Shown: positions 51,801-64,000 of the stretch, in pieces
How positions within the stretch are numbered: position 1 is the stretch's first letter
Layout: each line of letters starts with the position of its first letter
Origin: Camarhynchus parvulus
Lineage: Eukaryota > Chordata > Aves > Passeriformes > Thraupidae
Length of the DNA: 64,000 bases
Assembly: GCF_901933205.1 (NCBI RefSeq)
Contig: NC_044573.1
Location: 48,079,493 to 48,143,492 of the forward strand
Direction of reading: 5' to 3'
Program-made: the position numbers and the translations under genes
The notes under the pieces: model-generated
What the model saw: the letters and a program-made list of their open reading frames with translations, nothing else
Told to the model about the DNA's origin: nothing
Database searches by the model: none

Positions 51801-54800
51801 GCTAAACTGACAGGAATTTAAAAGCATAGATGTGGGCAAAAGAGAATTAGAGTATGCATGCTGGTGATCTTTTACCAGAGGCAAATAAATGTTAGCTTCC
51901 TTAAAACTTTCCCTTTGATTTATCAAAATAAATGCTTCAGGCCAGAAATACGGGTACTTTTTCATTGAGACTGTCTTGTCTCTTGATAGTTTCCCTTCTC
52001 TCTCTGGAGGAGTGCATGTGCTCATGGCTACTCAACCAAAACACCACCCATCTCTGAATATGCATTAATAGACACCCATTACATAAAATAAGCTCTAAAA
52101 CATCTCTCAAACAAAGTACCTTGCAGTAGTGCAGCCAAAGAGACAGAAGGAGGAAAGTGTGCTGTGTCACTAGTGCTCAGGCTTAGAGACAAGAAACACA
52201 AAGCTGTCACTGACATTGTAAAAACATAACCAGTAAACTGACAATCTCAAACTGCATCTGTACATTCCTGTGAGACACTTCAATACAAGGAAGGGTAACT
52301 CACTTTCTTCTGAACTTCTTACAGTTCAAAACCAGTAAGGCTATTTCCTCCATTTTCACCCAGTAGCATTTTAAAATCACGAAAAGATGTTTTGAAGCCT
52401 GTTTGGAAAAGCCACACTTAAAATAATGTCATGAGGACTTTGAAAGGTGTCTTTTGTGCACTAGAAAAGGATCCAGTACTACAGGATAAAGGCAGAAGTA
52501 AGCTTCATTGTCACATAGATTGCAACAAAAAAGACATTAAAAAACTATTCTTAAATTAAAGATCAGAGAGCTATGCTTTTTCCTAAAAATTAAACTTTTT
52601 TTTTCACAATTAGTTTTCCAAGGAAGAACTTAGTCTTTTCTGAAGCAAGGACTGAAAGTCCTACATTCCCTAGAGATGCTACAGGATCTAAATCCAACTA
52701 GATAGGAAGGAAGACCCTGCTTAATTGAGCAAAGGTTACAAAAAATGAGGCATAATGATGTTCATTAACATGTCCTCCAGCACCAATAATCTTATGTAAC
52801 TTGATTTCTTATTTCCTAGTCCACTGAAATGAGACTTTGTGTTTCTAGGTCAATGATAACCAAGACTTGGTTGCCCAGAGAAGTTTGGAAGCTTAACAGA
52901 GCATAGTCTTTAGGGACCGGAAAACATGGAATGCCTTAAGACTTTTCTTTTTTTTTTCTTAAAATTTATTTATTGTTTTGGTGGGTGAAGTGTTTAAATA
53001 TGATTAAGAACTACACTGGGGGAAAAAATCTCACACTGTGCATCCTTGAGCAAATACCAAAGACATTACTGTCAAAAAGCTTTTTTAAAAATATATAATT
53101 TTTTTTAACAAAAGTGAAAAGACGGGCTTCAGTGTGCTAATGTGAATTCTCTACTGAATCTTCTACTGAAATCCCCAGAAATATAACCACTCTGCCAGTG
53201 GAACCATTTTGTGATGAGTTTGCTGCTCAGTGCATATCCACTGAACTTGCTTTGTTGGCTCTTTTTCTCTTCTTCAGGAAAGCAATTTTTTATAGTCAAT
53301 CCTTACTTTGTATTTCACTGTACCATGAAGACTACAATAGTATCATCTAAACAGTAGAACAAAATCTGATAGAATATGCCTATTTTGCCCATCCAGCAAG
53401 TTTCTAATATAAGTGATCATATTTTGATTTAAATCCTTTGTAATATGGCAGCTAAAAAAGGGTATAAGAATCATTAAATTTGATGGATTGCATAAACAAC
53501 ACAAAAGCAGATTAAAACAGACTTGGTTTACAATGCTATCCATAGGAAAAACTGTTTTTAATGGAGCTTTTAGGAAAAAATCTGTTTAATATATCTAACC
53601 AAAATTTAATACAAGAATCCATACAGATTGTACCCCAGAGACAGCAAAAATGCCTGAATCAGATTGGAGACTAAAAGAGGAAGAGAAAGTGAAGCTGTTG
53701 CAACTTTCTACTCTTCATGTGGTGGACAAAAAGTATTTACTTTTACACAACAGCAGTCATCACCCTGCTAGCAGTGGAACCAATATTCAAATACCAAACT
53801 GTCAGTAAAAACACATTCAGGTTTACATCAAAAATACTATAGTGTGCTTTTGGTGAAGGAAAACTAAACCCACGAAACCCTACTACGGAAGCATGACAGT
53901 TATCAGATATCAACAGCCTTGGAAGACTTGACCTCCTTTTATTCCTGTTTTTATTTATTTTATAGTAAACCAGTAGCATCACCAGAGGCATTTTCATACA
54001 TCTCTGATCGACAGAAGACAGAAAGAGAACTAACCCCCTCTACTTGCCCCATTTTTATTTTGCCTGTCTCCCCAGACTCTGCTCCTGGCTCCTGTCAGAA
54101 ACAGGACAGCTACTTTTATGTACCTTAGGGACAATCCAGAACCTTTAATCTAAAGTATACAAGAACCGGTGTCCAGACATGGGGGACTGACAGTAAAAAA
54201 TCAGCAAAGATAAAATAACATTTTAACTGTCTGCCAAAAAACCCCTGAAAAACCCCACAGGAAAAGATCACTGTACAATGCCAAGTAAAGCATTGCACTG
54301 AGTCTTTGAAATAGACATTTAAAAATATTATATCCTCTAAAAAGCAACCTTAAAGAGAAGGCAATATACCATCAAAAAAAGGATCCTTCCTTTTCAGATG
54401 AAACTGTTTTGTAAAGCTGTCTGCAGAACAGAAGTTACATTTCTTCCACACTCTTCAAAGTTTTACTTCCTTTGAAGAAGCAAAGGAAATTTGTGTCCTC
54501 AATGCTAACTCTAATTAGCTTCAAACTGTGTAACTGTGCACTGCACAGTGTATAACTGGGTAGCTTTGGATAACAGTTAACACTCAGATGCATAAAACCC
54601 AACAAATGAGTTTGTGGTGGAAACACTGTCAGCATCAAACTCCATCTTTTCTTTATGGGTAGCAACTTCTGCTTTTTATGTCAGAAAATACTCACAGAAA
54701 AAGGGGGAGGGATAAAGAACACACACAAAAAAAGCATTATTCTGTTTATGCATCCAAAACATGTACCGCCTCCAGCCTGACACAAGACACACAAAACATC

Positions 54801-56379
54801 TGCTGCATATTAAATGGTTTATTACTTAATTGAGCAAGAGCCCTCAAATATCCTGTTAGCACTGCCTATTTTCCTGTACCCTTAGCAGTAAGCATCTATC
54901 TCTTCAACATAAGAGACACATTCCTCTTTCTTTGTTTCCTTGCTTGCAACAAACTGGCTTGGGTTTGCTCAGGCTGTGTGATTGCTGAGCACTGATGAAA
55001 TACCATTAGTTACTTGCTTCAAACTGAACTGATGACACCATTACAAGTTGGATCCTGCATTGTTGTTAAGAGTAGTTAAACTCAGATCACCTTTTGTTTA
55101 TTTTGTGTGATTAAGATTCCTCTTCATTTCTTAAAAAAAAAACCACCAATGGGACAAGTCAAATACGTTTGGCATCATAAGCTACCTCACAGTTAAATGG
55201 TACCTACCGTATTAATACAGAGGTCTTGAGAAAGACTTTTACTAATTATAGTTCAAACTCAATGCACTTAAGTGAAACTTTGTGATATGCAGCACTGTGA
55301 ATACTCATTCAATATATAAAGATAGGATGCACTTTGTGAGCAAGCCCACATCTCCTGAGAGGTTTCCTCTACATCAGCATCCCTGACAATGAATCGTGAT
55401 CACCAAGAAAAATAGTGCTATACAGCATCACCTATAAATTATAAACAATCAGATCACTGCAAAAAGTCTCAAGGGAGCCTCACTTGTATGAAGGCTGTGT
55501 AAGGGGAGGAATATTCCTTTTAGGGGAAGAGGAAGCACAGGCAACAGAGCCCAGCTGAATTTCGAAGCAGAAAAAAATGCTAGGGACCAGTAGCAATTTG
55601 AGGCTAACTCTAGGGTTCCTATTCTGTGTGCATGCATGCATACATGAGAGAGGACTGCTACTGGAAATCCTTTCAGAAGCAGAAACCCTGTCAACGTTAA
55701 TTACTCCTCTTTCTTAGAAACAGTCACTTTGGTTTCTCTTTGGAAGGAAATGGTCCAGACAGACAACTGAATAATCACCGAACAGTCAAACTGTCTTCCT
55801 CACCACAGTCTACTTCAATCTCCCTCATAGCTTTTTGCTCTCAACTCTTCCACTATGGCTTCCCGTTTTCAAAACTATCTAAAATGACAGCAACTTTGTA
55901 AAGCTGTTACCACACAGTTTGTTACTGTGAAATGCCAGATTATGCTGGATCTCTGCTTTGGCTCACTTCTCCAAAATTTCCTGTCTCTGGATTGTGTGCT
56001 AGTACATCCAACATCTGCTCAGTACAGAAAGATTACTGTAAAACCATTACTGAAAAAATAAGTAGTGTTCGAAAGAGGAAATACTCTGCTTCAGACAATT
56101 TTCCAGCTATTTATGAGAGAGTCATGAGGAAGGAATACCCTAAGGGGAACATGACTTTCCCTTCTGCTTAAGTCACCTCCTTCAGCTCATTTCAGTTGCC
56201 ATCAGAAATTAGAGAAACATGAAAACACAGAACCTGGCACCTATGCCACATCTGTAAAAGCCAGTGGCATTTAAGAAGAAAAAAAAAGGCAAAAAGGCAA
56301 GCCAAGTATAATGTTTTATATATTCCATGGCACAACAGCAATGCAGCAGGTATCACAACATAGTTGTGGTGGGGTGGGA

Positions 56380-56403
56380 TTTTTTTTTTTTTGGGGGGGG
56401 GGG
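56380..56403. repeat. T13-G11 homopolymer pair
   Basis: Thirteen T followed directly by eleven G, preceded by the G-rich ggtggggtggga. The UTRN strand reads C11A13. Confidence 0.9.
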
Positions 56404-57514
56404 AGTTTGTTTCAAGTAGCAGAGAATTTTCCCTCATCATGAGCCACACAGAACATAAATAACAGATTAAATAGATTTCTGCTGGGAGTTTAAGCCCCTT
56501 GTCAAACAGGAGACATCTACACTTGTCCCAACATGTAATAGTGTGTGATGCTTTATTAGTTCCATTTATGCCTCTGCAAACTGAACTTGCCCAACACAAC
56601 AACCTTGATTTTCAAATAGATGATTTAACAAAATCTCAAAAGCAACAGGAAATCCAGCTGAAAATTCAACTAAGAGGATAAGCAAAAAAAAAAAAAGGCT
56701 GATTTCAGACAATTCCACCAATGAGAAATTAGAATTAAAATACTGCTGTGCATTCAGTATATGCATATTAATACAAAACACTGAGCAAACCCACTTGAAA
56801 ATTGTCAGTGTTTTCAAATAGTGCTCCATCACCCAGTTACAGGGTTGTGCCCTCCTTCTTTCCAACTGAATTTGCTATTTGATTTTAACAATCTATTTGG
56901 GATTTTATTCAGTAGAAAAAGATTGAAATTAAAATAATCCAGGCAAAGTTCTGCAAAATATCCAGGGACAATAAAGACAAAACTTTGCCTTATTTTTACC
57001 CATGGTAAGTTCTTTTCATATCTGTTCACATAAACCATATTCCTTGATTAAAAATAATTCTATAAGAATGACTGTTAACCTGGAAAAAAAGGAAAAAGGT
57101 CCTACTGAAACTTATTGCAAAAGTTGTCATAAGCCATTTTTTGGGATGACTACAAAGCAGCTTTCTGCCCATGAGAAAAAAGTCGTTTAATATAACTGAC
57201 AGTGATTAGGGGTCAATTAGAGAAAGATACCAGGATTTAAAGAAGTGTGAAGCAGGGCTGTTTAATTCAGCTCCACAAATACTTTCCAATATAGGGTGGA
57301 TACATCAGAGAGATCAGAAGACAGACTTATTACTCATATTCTCTCACTTCATTTCCTTTCTCTGCTTTGTTTCTCCGTATGACAAGCTTTTTTATTTGTA
57401 GCTCTTCAGGCAAAGAATTGTAATATTTTACATATAGTAGAACCAGCATGTATTAAACAGGATTTCTTTTTCTTTAGAAACAGAATTTGAAACCACAAAC
57501 AACTTCTCATTAAG

Positions 57515-57575
57515 AAAAAAAAAAAAAAAAAAAACCAAAAAAACCCCAAAAAAACAAAACCAAAAACCCCAACCA
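57515..57575. repeat. A20 run with degenerate A/C tail
   Basis: Twenty A at 57515-57534, then aaaaccc-type units to about 57575. It could be the decayed tail of a retroposed element, but no recognisable element body flanks it. Confidence 0.85.
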
Positions 57576-60058
57576 TATAATCCAATTGTTATTTTTAGTC
57601 CTCAATACTTAGAAAAAAACTCTATGACATGGCAAAGTTACCTAGTAAAGACATGGAGAAATGTAAAAGCAATAAGTAAAACACTGAAGGTATAAACAAT
57701 AACACTGAGAACACAGGGGATGTCTCAAAACCAAAAACCAGAATTGGTTTTAGTGACTGAATGTTGAAGAATACTTCAACACATTTGCAACAATTTCCCA
57801 GAAATTTAAACTGCCAACTTAAAGCCATTTAAATAAAGGTGAAAACAGGCTAATGCAGCGAGACATCTATATACTGCTCTCTTTGCCCAGAAACCTTAGT
57901 GAAAAGAGTACACCATAAATATAGATTTTTTTAAAAAGTAAAGGAATTTCACTTATTTCTTGTATTTAGTTAATTTATACTGTATTTAGCAATAGGGTGC
58001 ACTAGCTTCAGTGCTTTTAACTTAAAGTCATTGCTTTGTTAGAAATCTCTTCACATTTTTCTGCAAGTATAAACACAATGCAGTAAGCATGTTTACTTGC
58101 AGTATGTTGAGATTTTTTTAGGCCATACATATCATCTTGGTACCCAAGCTGTTTTCCAGAATAGCATTAATAATGTGATTCACATCTGACCTGTGTCTGT
58201 TTAGTTTTCTCTCTAGCAATAAAAGTACCTTTGTTTTTACAACACCCATGGGGTTTTGTTTATTTGTTTGTTTTATATACTGTGCTGTGCTTACCACTAG
58301 CCACTCCTTCATGGATCTAGCATTAAGATAATAACTTCTTCCTTCTCTTCTAGTGCTGCTGCACCAGCAGCATGCAAAGCATAAGTAGGAATACACAGGT
58401 GAAAAAAGGGTTTGAGAAACTGCAGCCAAGCACCCATGCTCACTGGACTAAGAATCTTGTAGCAGCCAGAAGTGTCAGAAGGCATTATCTGCACAATCAT
58501 ACAGAAGAATACAAGATCATCAGAAAATCATCCCAAATGAGGCTGACCTACTGAAAAGGAGCAATTTCAACCAAGCGTGACTGCTTTGTAGCAGTCTGTA
58601 TTTGAGTCAAAGCCTGGGGATTTGTTTCTATATCAAGGACTGAGGCTCCTGAAAGCCTCCCTGCCCAGGATGTGATGGCAGGCACTGACCACAGTGCTGA
58701 TGTCAGCATCGGGTACTGCTCAGTATCTCTCTGCTACAACACTTGAGATTGAAAAATCACATGCACCGGATAAAATTAACAGATACCATTGAAATTTACC
58801 TAAAAATTACACCCTCCCCCCTCCCTTGCATTTATTTGATGATAAAAATATTTTCACAATTAGTCTTCCCTCTCCTTTCAGGGCATCAAAACGTTAACCT
58901 GTCAGCATTTTGTTCTGTTGGAGGGTTTTTTCCCTGGCTTGAACCTTATCCCTTCAAGGTAGTGAATGCTTACATAAAATTCTAGCCTCTCTCTTCTGAG
59001 GCAGATCCATCACTCAAAAAGAAGATGGAACCAAAAAAGAGAAAGTGCACAAATAACTGTTATTTTAAAAATAGAAAGAAACAAGAAATACTTAATATCA
59101 GATTGATTCCAAGGTAAATAAGTACAGACTGTATAAAAGCTAGAACAAGGTGAAAAGAAATTTTAGATGACATGCAGTAATATATAACAGAAAAATTATG
59201 TATTTGTTCCAGTAATTTCTTTAAAACTATCTCATTTACTATTCTCTCTTCTATTACTGCTAATATTAAATTCTTGCTGACCTGTTACACTGATTTGATG
59301 AAAAATATACTAATAAAAGTAATGATTGGATTCAATCATCCAAGCCTCTGTTGGTACTGAAAATTTTAATTTAGACCCAAGTAAATCACACAGTTATAAA
59401 GTATGCATTTTTAAATCACTGTTTATAAAATGATCAGCATAGCCCTTTCATTAATCACAGTATTTTACTTTATATTTTAAATATTCTTCAAGCATGTAAG
59501 TTGCATACCACCTGTTTCAAGGGAGAGGAAGTCTGCAGTTTTCTAAAAAAATCTATTCTATTGCCTATATTATGACTTTTAGACTAAAAATTCCTTAGTA
59601 ACATAGACAGAATGCATACAATTCAGTCTGACTTAAAACAAAAGGGAAAATAAATGTATCAGAACATTTTAATGATTTATGGTTTTGGTTTACTCTCTCT
59701 TAAGCTTCTAAATATTGTTTGCAAACACAAAATTGCTGACAACAATATTATAAAACTGACTAGGAAATATCATTGGCATATTGTGTTAAACCATCAAACA
59801 TTGGCATAGAGATTTTTTTCTCAAGATTTACACATTAATTTAGCAAGAAAGGTCTAAAAAATTAAAATCTTATCATAAAATACATGAATTACCATTAGCA
59901 GCAACTATTAAGTTCTTTGAGAACATCTTTGAAATGTTCTTTCTCACGACAGGCTATGCCTGTTCATTTAAGGAACAGCCCCCAGTGGCTAGAAATTCAG
60001 AACTACTCAGCTTCCCACACCCCCTCAAAATCTGTCCTACAGAGAAACAGGATACAGG

Positions 60059-60524
60059 TGATGCCTTGCGAAGGCTGACCTAGAACAGGGGCTACACAGA
60101 CTTAAAGAATAAAGTAGGTATTTATTAGAAGGCCTCAATGGATACTCCTTGGGCAGTATGAGAGCCCAGCCAGGGCTACAACCAAGATGAACCCAAAATG
60201 GTCACAAAATGGATGATCAGTCATGAGGGTTCTCACTTTTATAAGTTCTGGTCTATTAGCATATTGGAGTTAATTGTCCAGTTATAGCTTTAGCTGATGA
60301 AGTCACATCCGTCTTGTTTTTCTCTCTTCAGTCCACATTGTTTATGCTCTTCTCTTAGGCCTGAGATTTGGATCAGTTGTCCTTGGTCCCCAGCTACAGA
60401 AAAAATTGTTTCGTCTAGCTACTCTGTGAAGAGAGCTTACCATCCCTTAATATGAAGCTCAGAACTACACACTAAAGCAGTCTAGAATCTGAAAAGCATA
60501 AAAGCTAAAACCTGAGGCATCACA
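60059..60524 (-). mobile_element. Solo LTR of an endogenous retrovirus
   Basis: Read on the minus strand, the block begins TGTGATGCCTCAGG and ends AAGGCATCA, near-perfect short inverted ends. It carries a TATA box (ttataaaag, about 60237-60243) and a poly(A) hexamer AATAAA (60121-60126), followed by sequence ending ctaggtcagcc. This promoter and poly(A) order is that of an LTR, and the text resembles LTRs common in songbirds. No coding interior is present, so it is a solo LTR. It lies in the same orientation as UTRN. Similar bases (tatcc) lie next to both ends, but I cannot fix a target-site duplication. Confidence 0.75.
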
Positions 60525-63500
60525 GGGATAACCAACAGCAGCCACCTAACAGCACACTCATGTGTCAGTAATAGCATGGCATCTCAGGCCATCAAAAACT
60601 AGAGTTAATGCTGATCTTCATTCACTGCAGAACCAGAAAAGGCTGCTCATGTCACAGAAGTTACTGCATTTGTATTGTCTATTTAGCAGAGCAGGCTACG
60701 AAGTTTGACATCCAGTTAATATATAGTGCTTGAAACCACTTTAGGACACAGTAGCTTCACTACTAGCACTGACATAATGCTCCATTGTCATTAAGCAACA
60801 AGATAGAAAGGACCCTTGAGAAAACTTAGGTTTTGTACAGGATGCTTTTAAAGTGTCCTCACACATTACAGGGGAATAAATTACAAGATGACCAACCAAG
60901 CACGTAAAATAAGTCATCAGTAGTAAAAGTGTGAGGACAACACAGCATTCCTTCCAGAAAGAGGTGCCTAAAGAGCCACCCCAAAGCCAAGACATAAACC
61001 AAAAGGAGCCCAACCCACACAATCAACAGCCACTTTGTCAAGCAAATATTTTCTATCTTAATTACACCACACTCATAAAATTCTGTAATCTACTGACTAA
61101 AACAAAGTAATGCCAGTAACTCTAAGGAATGACTGCAGACACTGCAGACCTACCAGGCACAGCACTACATGGAGGAATTGTACCTTAATACTGAAGCTCA
61201 GGGTGCCCCAAGTCTTCTGATGTGGACAACTGACAATATATAACGTCAGTATACAGACAATACTTTAAATGGTACGAGGAAAGGAATCATGTTACTGGCC
61301 TCACAAGATGAGATTCCAAAAAGGTTCCATTCAGGTTCCAAATCTGATTTCTCCCAAAACAACTAACTCTGGATGAGTCTGTAAGTGGTAAGGACCTCTA
61401 GCAGCTCAAGGTGTTGGAGTGGGAACCCTAGAGCCAATGTAACGACTTTCTGAAACACAGCACTGAATTCACTTTGCAAACATGTTAGCAAAAACATAAC
61501 CTCCAGCAGCTTCCCTAAAAAGAACGATTCAAATATTTAAGCATCATTTTAGGTTTAGCACCCTTTGGCATCCAAGCTGAAGGACCAAAACTTCAGAGAA
61601 GAAAACTGCTTCTAGTAACACTCCTAGGAATTTCCCAGCCCCACAGACTAACCACCCTGGAGGACAGAAATTCATTGAAACCCAGGTCAGAAGATGTGTG
61701 GTAACTGTCTAGGAACAACTATTAGCTATGGTTAAGAGTTCTTGGCAAGAAAACAAAACAGAACAAAATACCTCCTGTGACATTACCTTGCCCGTTAAAC
61801 CAATACCTATCCTTGCATTCTAAAAATGCAACAAAACAAAAATGGAAAAACTAACAGAAAAGCGTAAGGAAAAGCAGAATCCCATCCCCTCCCCTATTTT
61901 GAAACCTAGCCTTCAGTCTCTAGAATCTGCATGAGAACAGGAGTGGGTGGCTGCCATGGAAACACAATTTTTCCAATTTACTGCTGATCTTCCTAGGGTG
62001 GATTACTGACTGTAATAACAAGGGATTGAGGATCCTTGAGTTCAGGAGTTAACTGGAATAAATATTCTTCTTCCCTAAAGAGCCTGCCTCCAGCAGCAAG
62101 AAGCAGGATCTAGATTAGGATGCTCTTAACAGAGAATAAAGATTCTTCATCAGTCCCTGTCTGCAAATGCAGTAAGTTTCAGGAGGATTTAAAAGTGGTA
62201 ACAGTCCCTCTCTTACTGCATATTTAAGAAGTGCATCATAAACTAATGTATCTGTTCAGTTTCTTCAAAACAGTGATGCATAGGGGACTCTGCCCACTGA
62301 GAACACAAGACCAAAGAAAATAAATCTCTCTAGTGTTTGCACAAAATTCATATGAAAAAGTGACAGTTATATAAAAAGGTTCTTAAGATTTGCATTAATC
62401 CCTACAAGCTCCAGTCCACACCTTGAATGACAAGTGAACAGCCTTGTTAAATAGAGTAAGTTTCTTCTTAGTGGTCCAGTTTATCAAAACAGACCACAGA
62501 GAAATCAAGGAAACCTGAGCTGGTTTTATTGACTATACAGAAAGAACCTCAAATTTGTGTCAAAATGAGAAAGTTATGAGCAGGACAAACAGTTCTCATC
62601 TCTAATACAGGCTATGAAAGCATCTGAAAAAAATATGGCAGTGGACCCTGTATTATTGTGGCTCTCTAGCAGCACTCTCCAGTTGAAAAAACAGATTCAC
62701 TGTGACTGTGCCACTGTTTTTTCCTGGCTCTCTGCCTTTGGAAAAACAGACCTCAGCAAAAAACAATATTTGCATTCAGAGAAATGTCCTGTCTCATTTC
62801 CTTATACCATCCCATCTCTGGGATCCAGTGAGGCAGCTCATCTGGTGACATATCTTCCCTAGGTTTCAGGAGGTACCCAGCATTTTTAAATGCAATTGAA
62901 ATACCAACTAATCTTAGGAAAAAACATACACAAATTTAAATCCATGAGCATTTTTCTGAGCAGTTACAGTTTAGGAAAAAAGGTCTTTGGAATTTCATTG
63001 CCAGGTCCCAGAAATAAATAATTTGTTTAATATGCCGCTTAGCAAAAAATAGCCAACAAAATATTGAGCATCCTCAGAAATTACAAAACAAAAAGCCATG
63101 GGTGTATTACAGAATCAAACATTGCATTGGTGCAACTTCATCTTAAGTATCACATGCAATAGCAGTCACTTTAGTTCCCTAGGGATACAGTAGAGTCAGC
63201 AAGATGAACAACACAGGTAGCTAAGAGAATTGAGTGGCTGTCTTATGGGTGGAGATTAAAAATCAGTCACTAATGTGCTTGTGCTCCATCACCTTCCCTG
63301 GCTGTGCTCATGGCTCACCCCTGAAGGTCAGGCCACAGCCAGTCACAAGACACAGGAGTGTAACAGATGTCTGCTACGTTCCAGTGCATCAAGATGTTAC
63401 AAGATGTCATTAGGTGGGCTACTACTAACAGTGCTGGAGCTAGAGTAGTCTTTTGTGAGGTGAAATAAAAAGATACCACAGAAACAGGCAGCCTTTTAAG

Positions 63501-64000
63501 GACAAAGAGAAAGGCTGATTGCTGTGCTGTTTCTGCAATGTAAGCCTAATTTATGACACAAGCGTTCTCCTCCACAGCAATGTCAGAATGACCTCTTAGG
63601 TATTTGAGGATATCCACAAATCTTCCTTTATTCAGTGGTTTGAAAAAGACCCAGTGAGGTCCTAAAAATTTATGTGGGAGTCTTTGATTAAAACAAATGA
63701 GACAATGGTTCCTCAAGAAAGAGCAGCATGAGCTGTATACATCAAAATGATATTATGAAAAAGGCAACTCCACAGAAATATTTCACTTACTGTACTGGAA
63801 AAGTGTTTATGAATTGTTTTTTTCCACAGTAAGATAACCTGTTTTACTCTGCATTAGCGACAGAACAATTTGTTCTTTTATTATCCAGGTTATTTATTAT
63901 TTTAAGTACTGATCTGTTGCAACTTTCCTGACTTATCGCAAGACAACCACACTTCTGGGAACAAGATGAAACACAGCCAGGAGAAACTATTTTTTGTCAA

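Larger units (their letters stand above)
1..64000 (-). other. UTRN: Internal segment of the utrophin gene (UTRN)
   Basis: Nine exons on the minus strand splice into one continuous frame that I recognise as utrophin, the autosomal paralogue of dystrophin. Utrophin is a large cytoskeletal protein that links F-actin through an N-terminal actin-binding domain and a spectrin-repeat rod to beta-dystroglycan, using its C-terminal WW/EF/ZZ region. The window holds the last rod repeats, the WW domain and the first part of the EF-hand-like region. Neither end of the gene is here. The assignment to utrophin over dystrophin rests on residues such as [15 protein letters not shown] and [12 protein letters not shown], where dystrophin differs clearly. 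All introns are GT-AG. No other gene can be supported with confidence on either strand. Confidence 0.96.
46306..64000 (-). other. UTRN: Large upstream intron (partial, more than 17.6 kb)
   Basis: This is the intron before the 130-bp exon. The preceding exon, expected to encode a segment with KKQMPIGGDVP, is not found up to 64000. The intron contains the candidate membrane-tail terminal exon (48614-48829), homopolymer tracts at 56380 and 57515, and the solo LTR at 60059-60524. The remaining AT-rich sequence shows nothing I can name. Confidence 0.8.

Noticed and set aside
60741..61041. Two overlapping minus-strand frames with hydrophobic stretches (WLLIVWVGLLLVYVLALGW) that could be a first exon of a membrane protein
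   Set aside because: One frame begins with TTG, not ATG, and no donor, signal context or family match supports it. Two overlapping hydrophobic frames fit T/G-rich non-coding sequence.
46306..64000. Search for the preceding UTRN exon (about 157 bp, with KKQMPIGGDVP)
   Set aside because: No matching minus-strand sequence with flanking splice sites was found by eye, so the exon is presumably beyond the window.
1..64000. CRISPR arrays, bacterial operons, tRNA or rRNA genes
   Set aside because: Composition, splice structure and repeats are those of a vertebrate intron landscape. No regular spaced repeats and no tRNA or rRNA sequence were seen.

Overview
This is vertebrate nuclear DNA, almost certainly from a bird and probably a songbird. 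It is AT-rich with sparse GT-AG exons. It carries several 3'-truncated CR1 LINE copies and solo LTRs; from memory, two of the LTRs resemble families common in passerine genomes. Nothing in it is organised like a bacterial genome: nearly all the short open frames are chance frames in introns.

The window is an internal piece of one gene, utrophin (UTRN), on the minus strand, so it reads from high to low coordinates. Nine coding exons join in frame from 46305 down to 2289 (1,111 coding bases, under 2% of the window). They encode the end of the spectrin-repeat rod, the WW domain and the start of the EF-hand-like region. In dystrophin numbering they correspond to exons 58-66. Eight of the nine have exactly the dystrophin exon length (269, 147, 79, 61, 62, 75, 202 and 86 bp). 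The first is 130 bp against 121 bp. The residues identify utrophin rather than dystrophin, for example [13 protein letters not shown] and [18 protein letters not shown]. The preceding exon lies beyond 64000, and the next one (EF-hand 2 / ZZ side) lies below position 1.

Layout (plus coordinates): 1-2288 intron; 2289-2374 exon 66-like; 9148-9349 exon 65-like; 15272-15346 exon 64-like; 16345-16406 exon 63-like (second half of WW); 26618-26678 exon 62-like (first half of WW); 32280-32358 exon 61-like; 33736-33882 exon 60-like; 35988-36256 exon 59-like; 46176-46305 exon 58-like; 46306-64000 upstream intron. The introns hold five CR1 fragments (near 4.2, 10.3, 16.9, 29.9 and 39.5 kb), solo LTRs (28.0-28.7 and 60.1-60.5 kb), a degenerate LTR-like repeat (43.7-44.5 kb) and homopolymer or AT-simple tracts.

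The most interesting signal is at 48.6-48.85 kb in the large upstream intron. There a strong splice acceptor on the UTRN strand opens, in the correct phase 0, a 40-codon frame with one hydrophobic membrane-spanning segment and a stop. An AATAAA and a GU-rich element follow. It looks like an alternative terminal exon that would replace the dystroglycan-binding end of utrophin with a membrane anchor, or the last exon of a nested membrane-protein gene. A weaker candidate at 23382-23407 is a short ATG-containing piece with a strong donor. It lies in the intron where the dystrophin Dp71 and utrophin Up71 first exons are known to arise, and it is in frame with the next exon.
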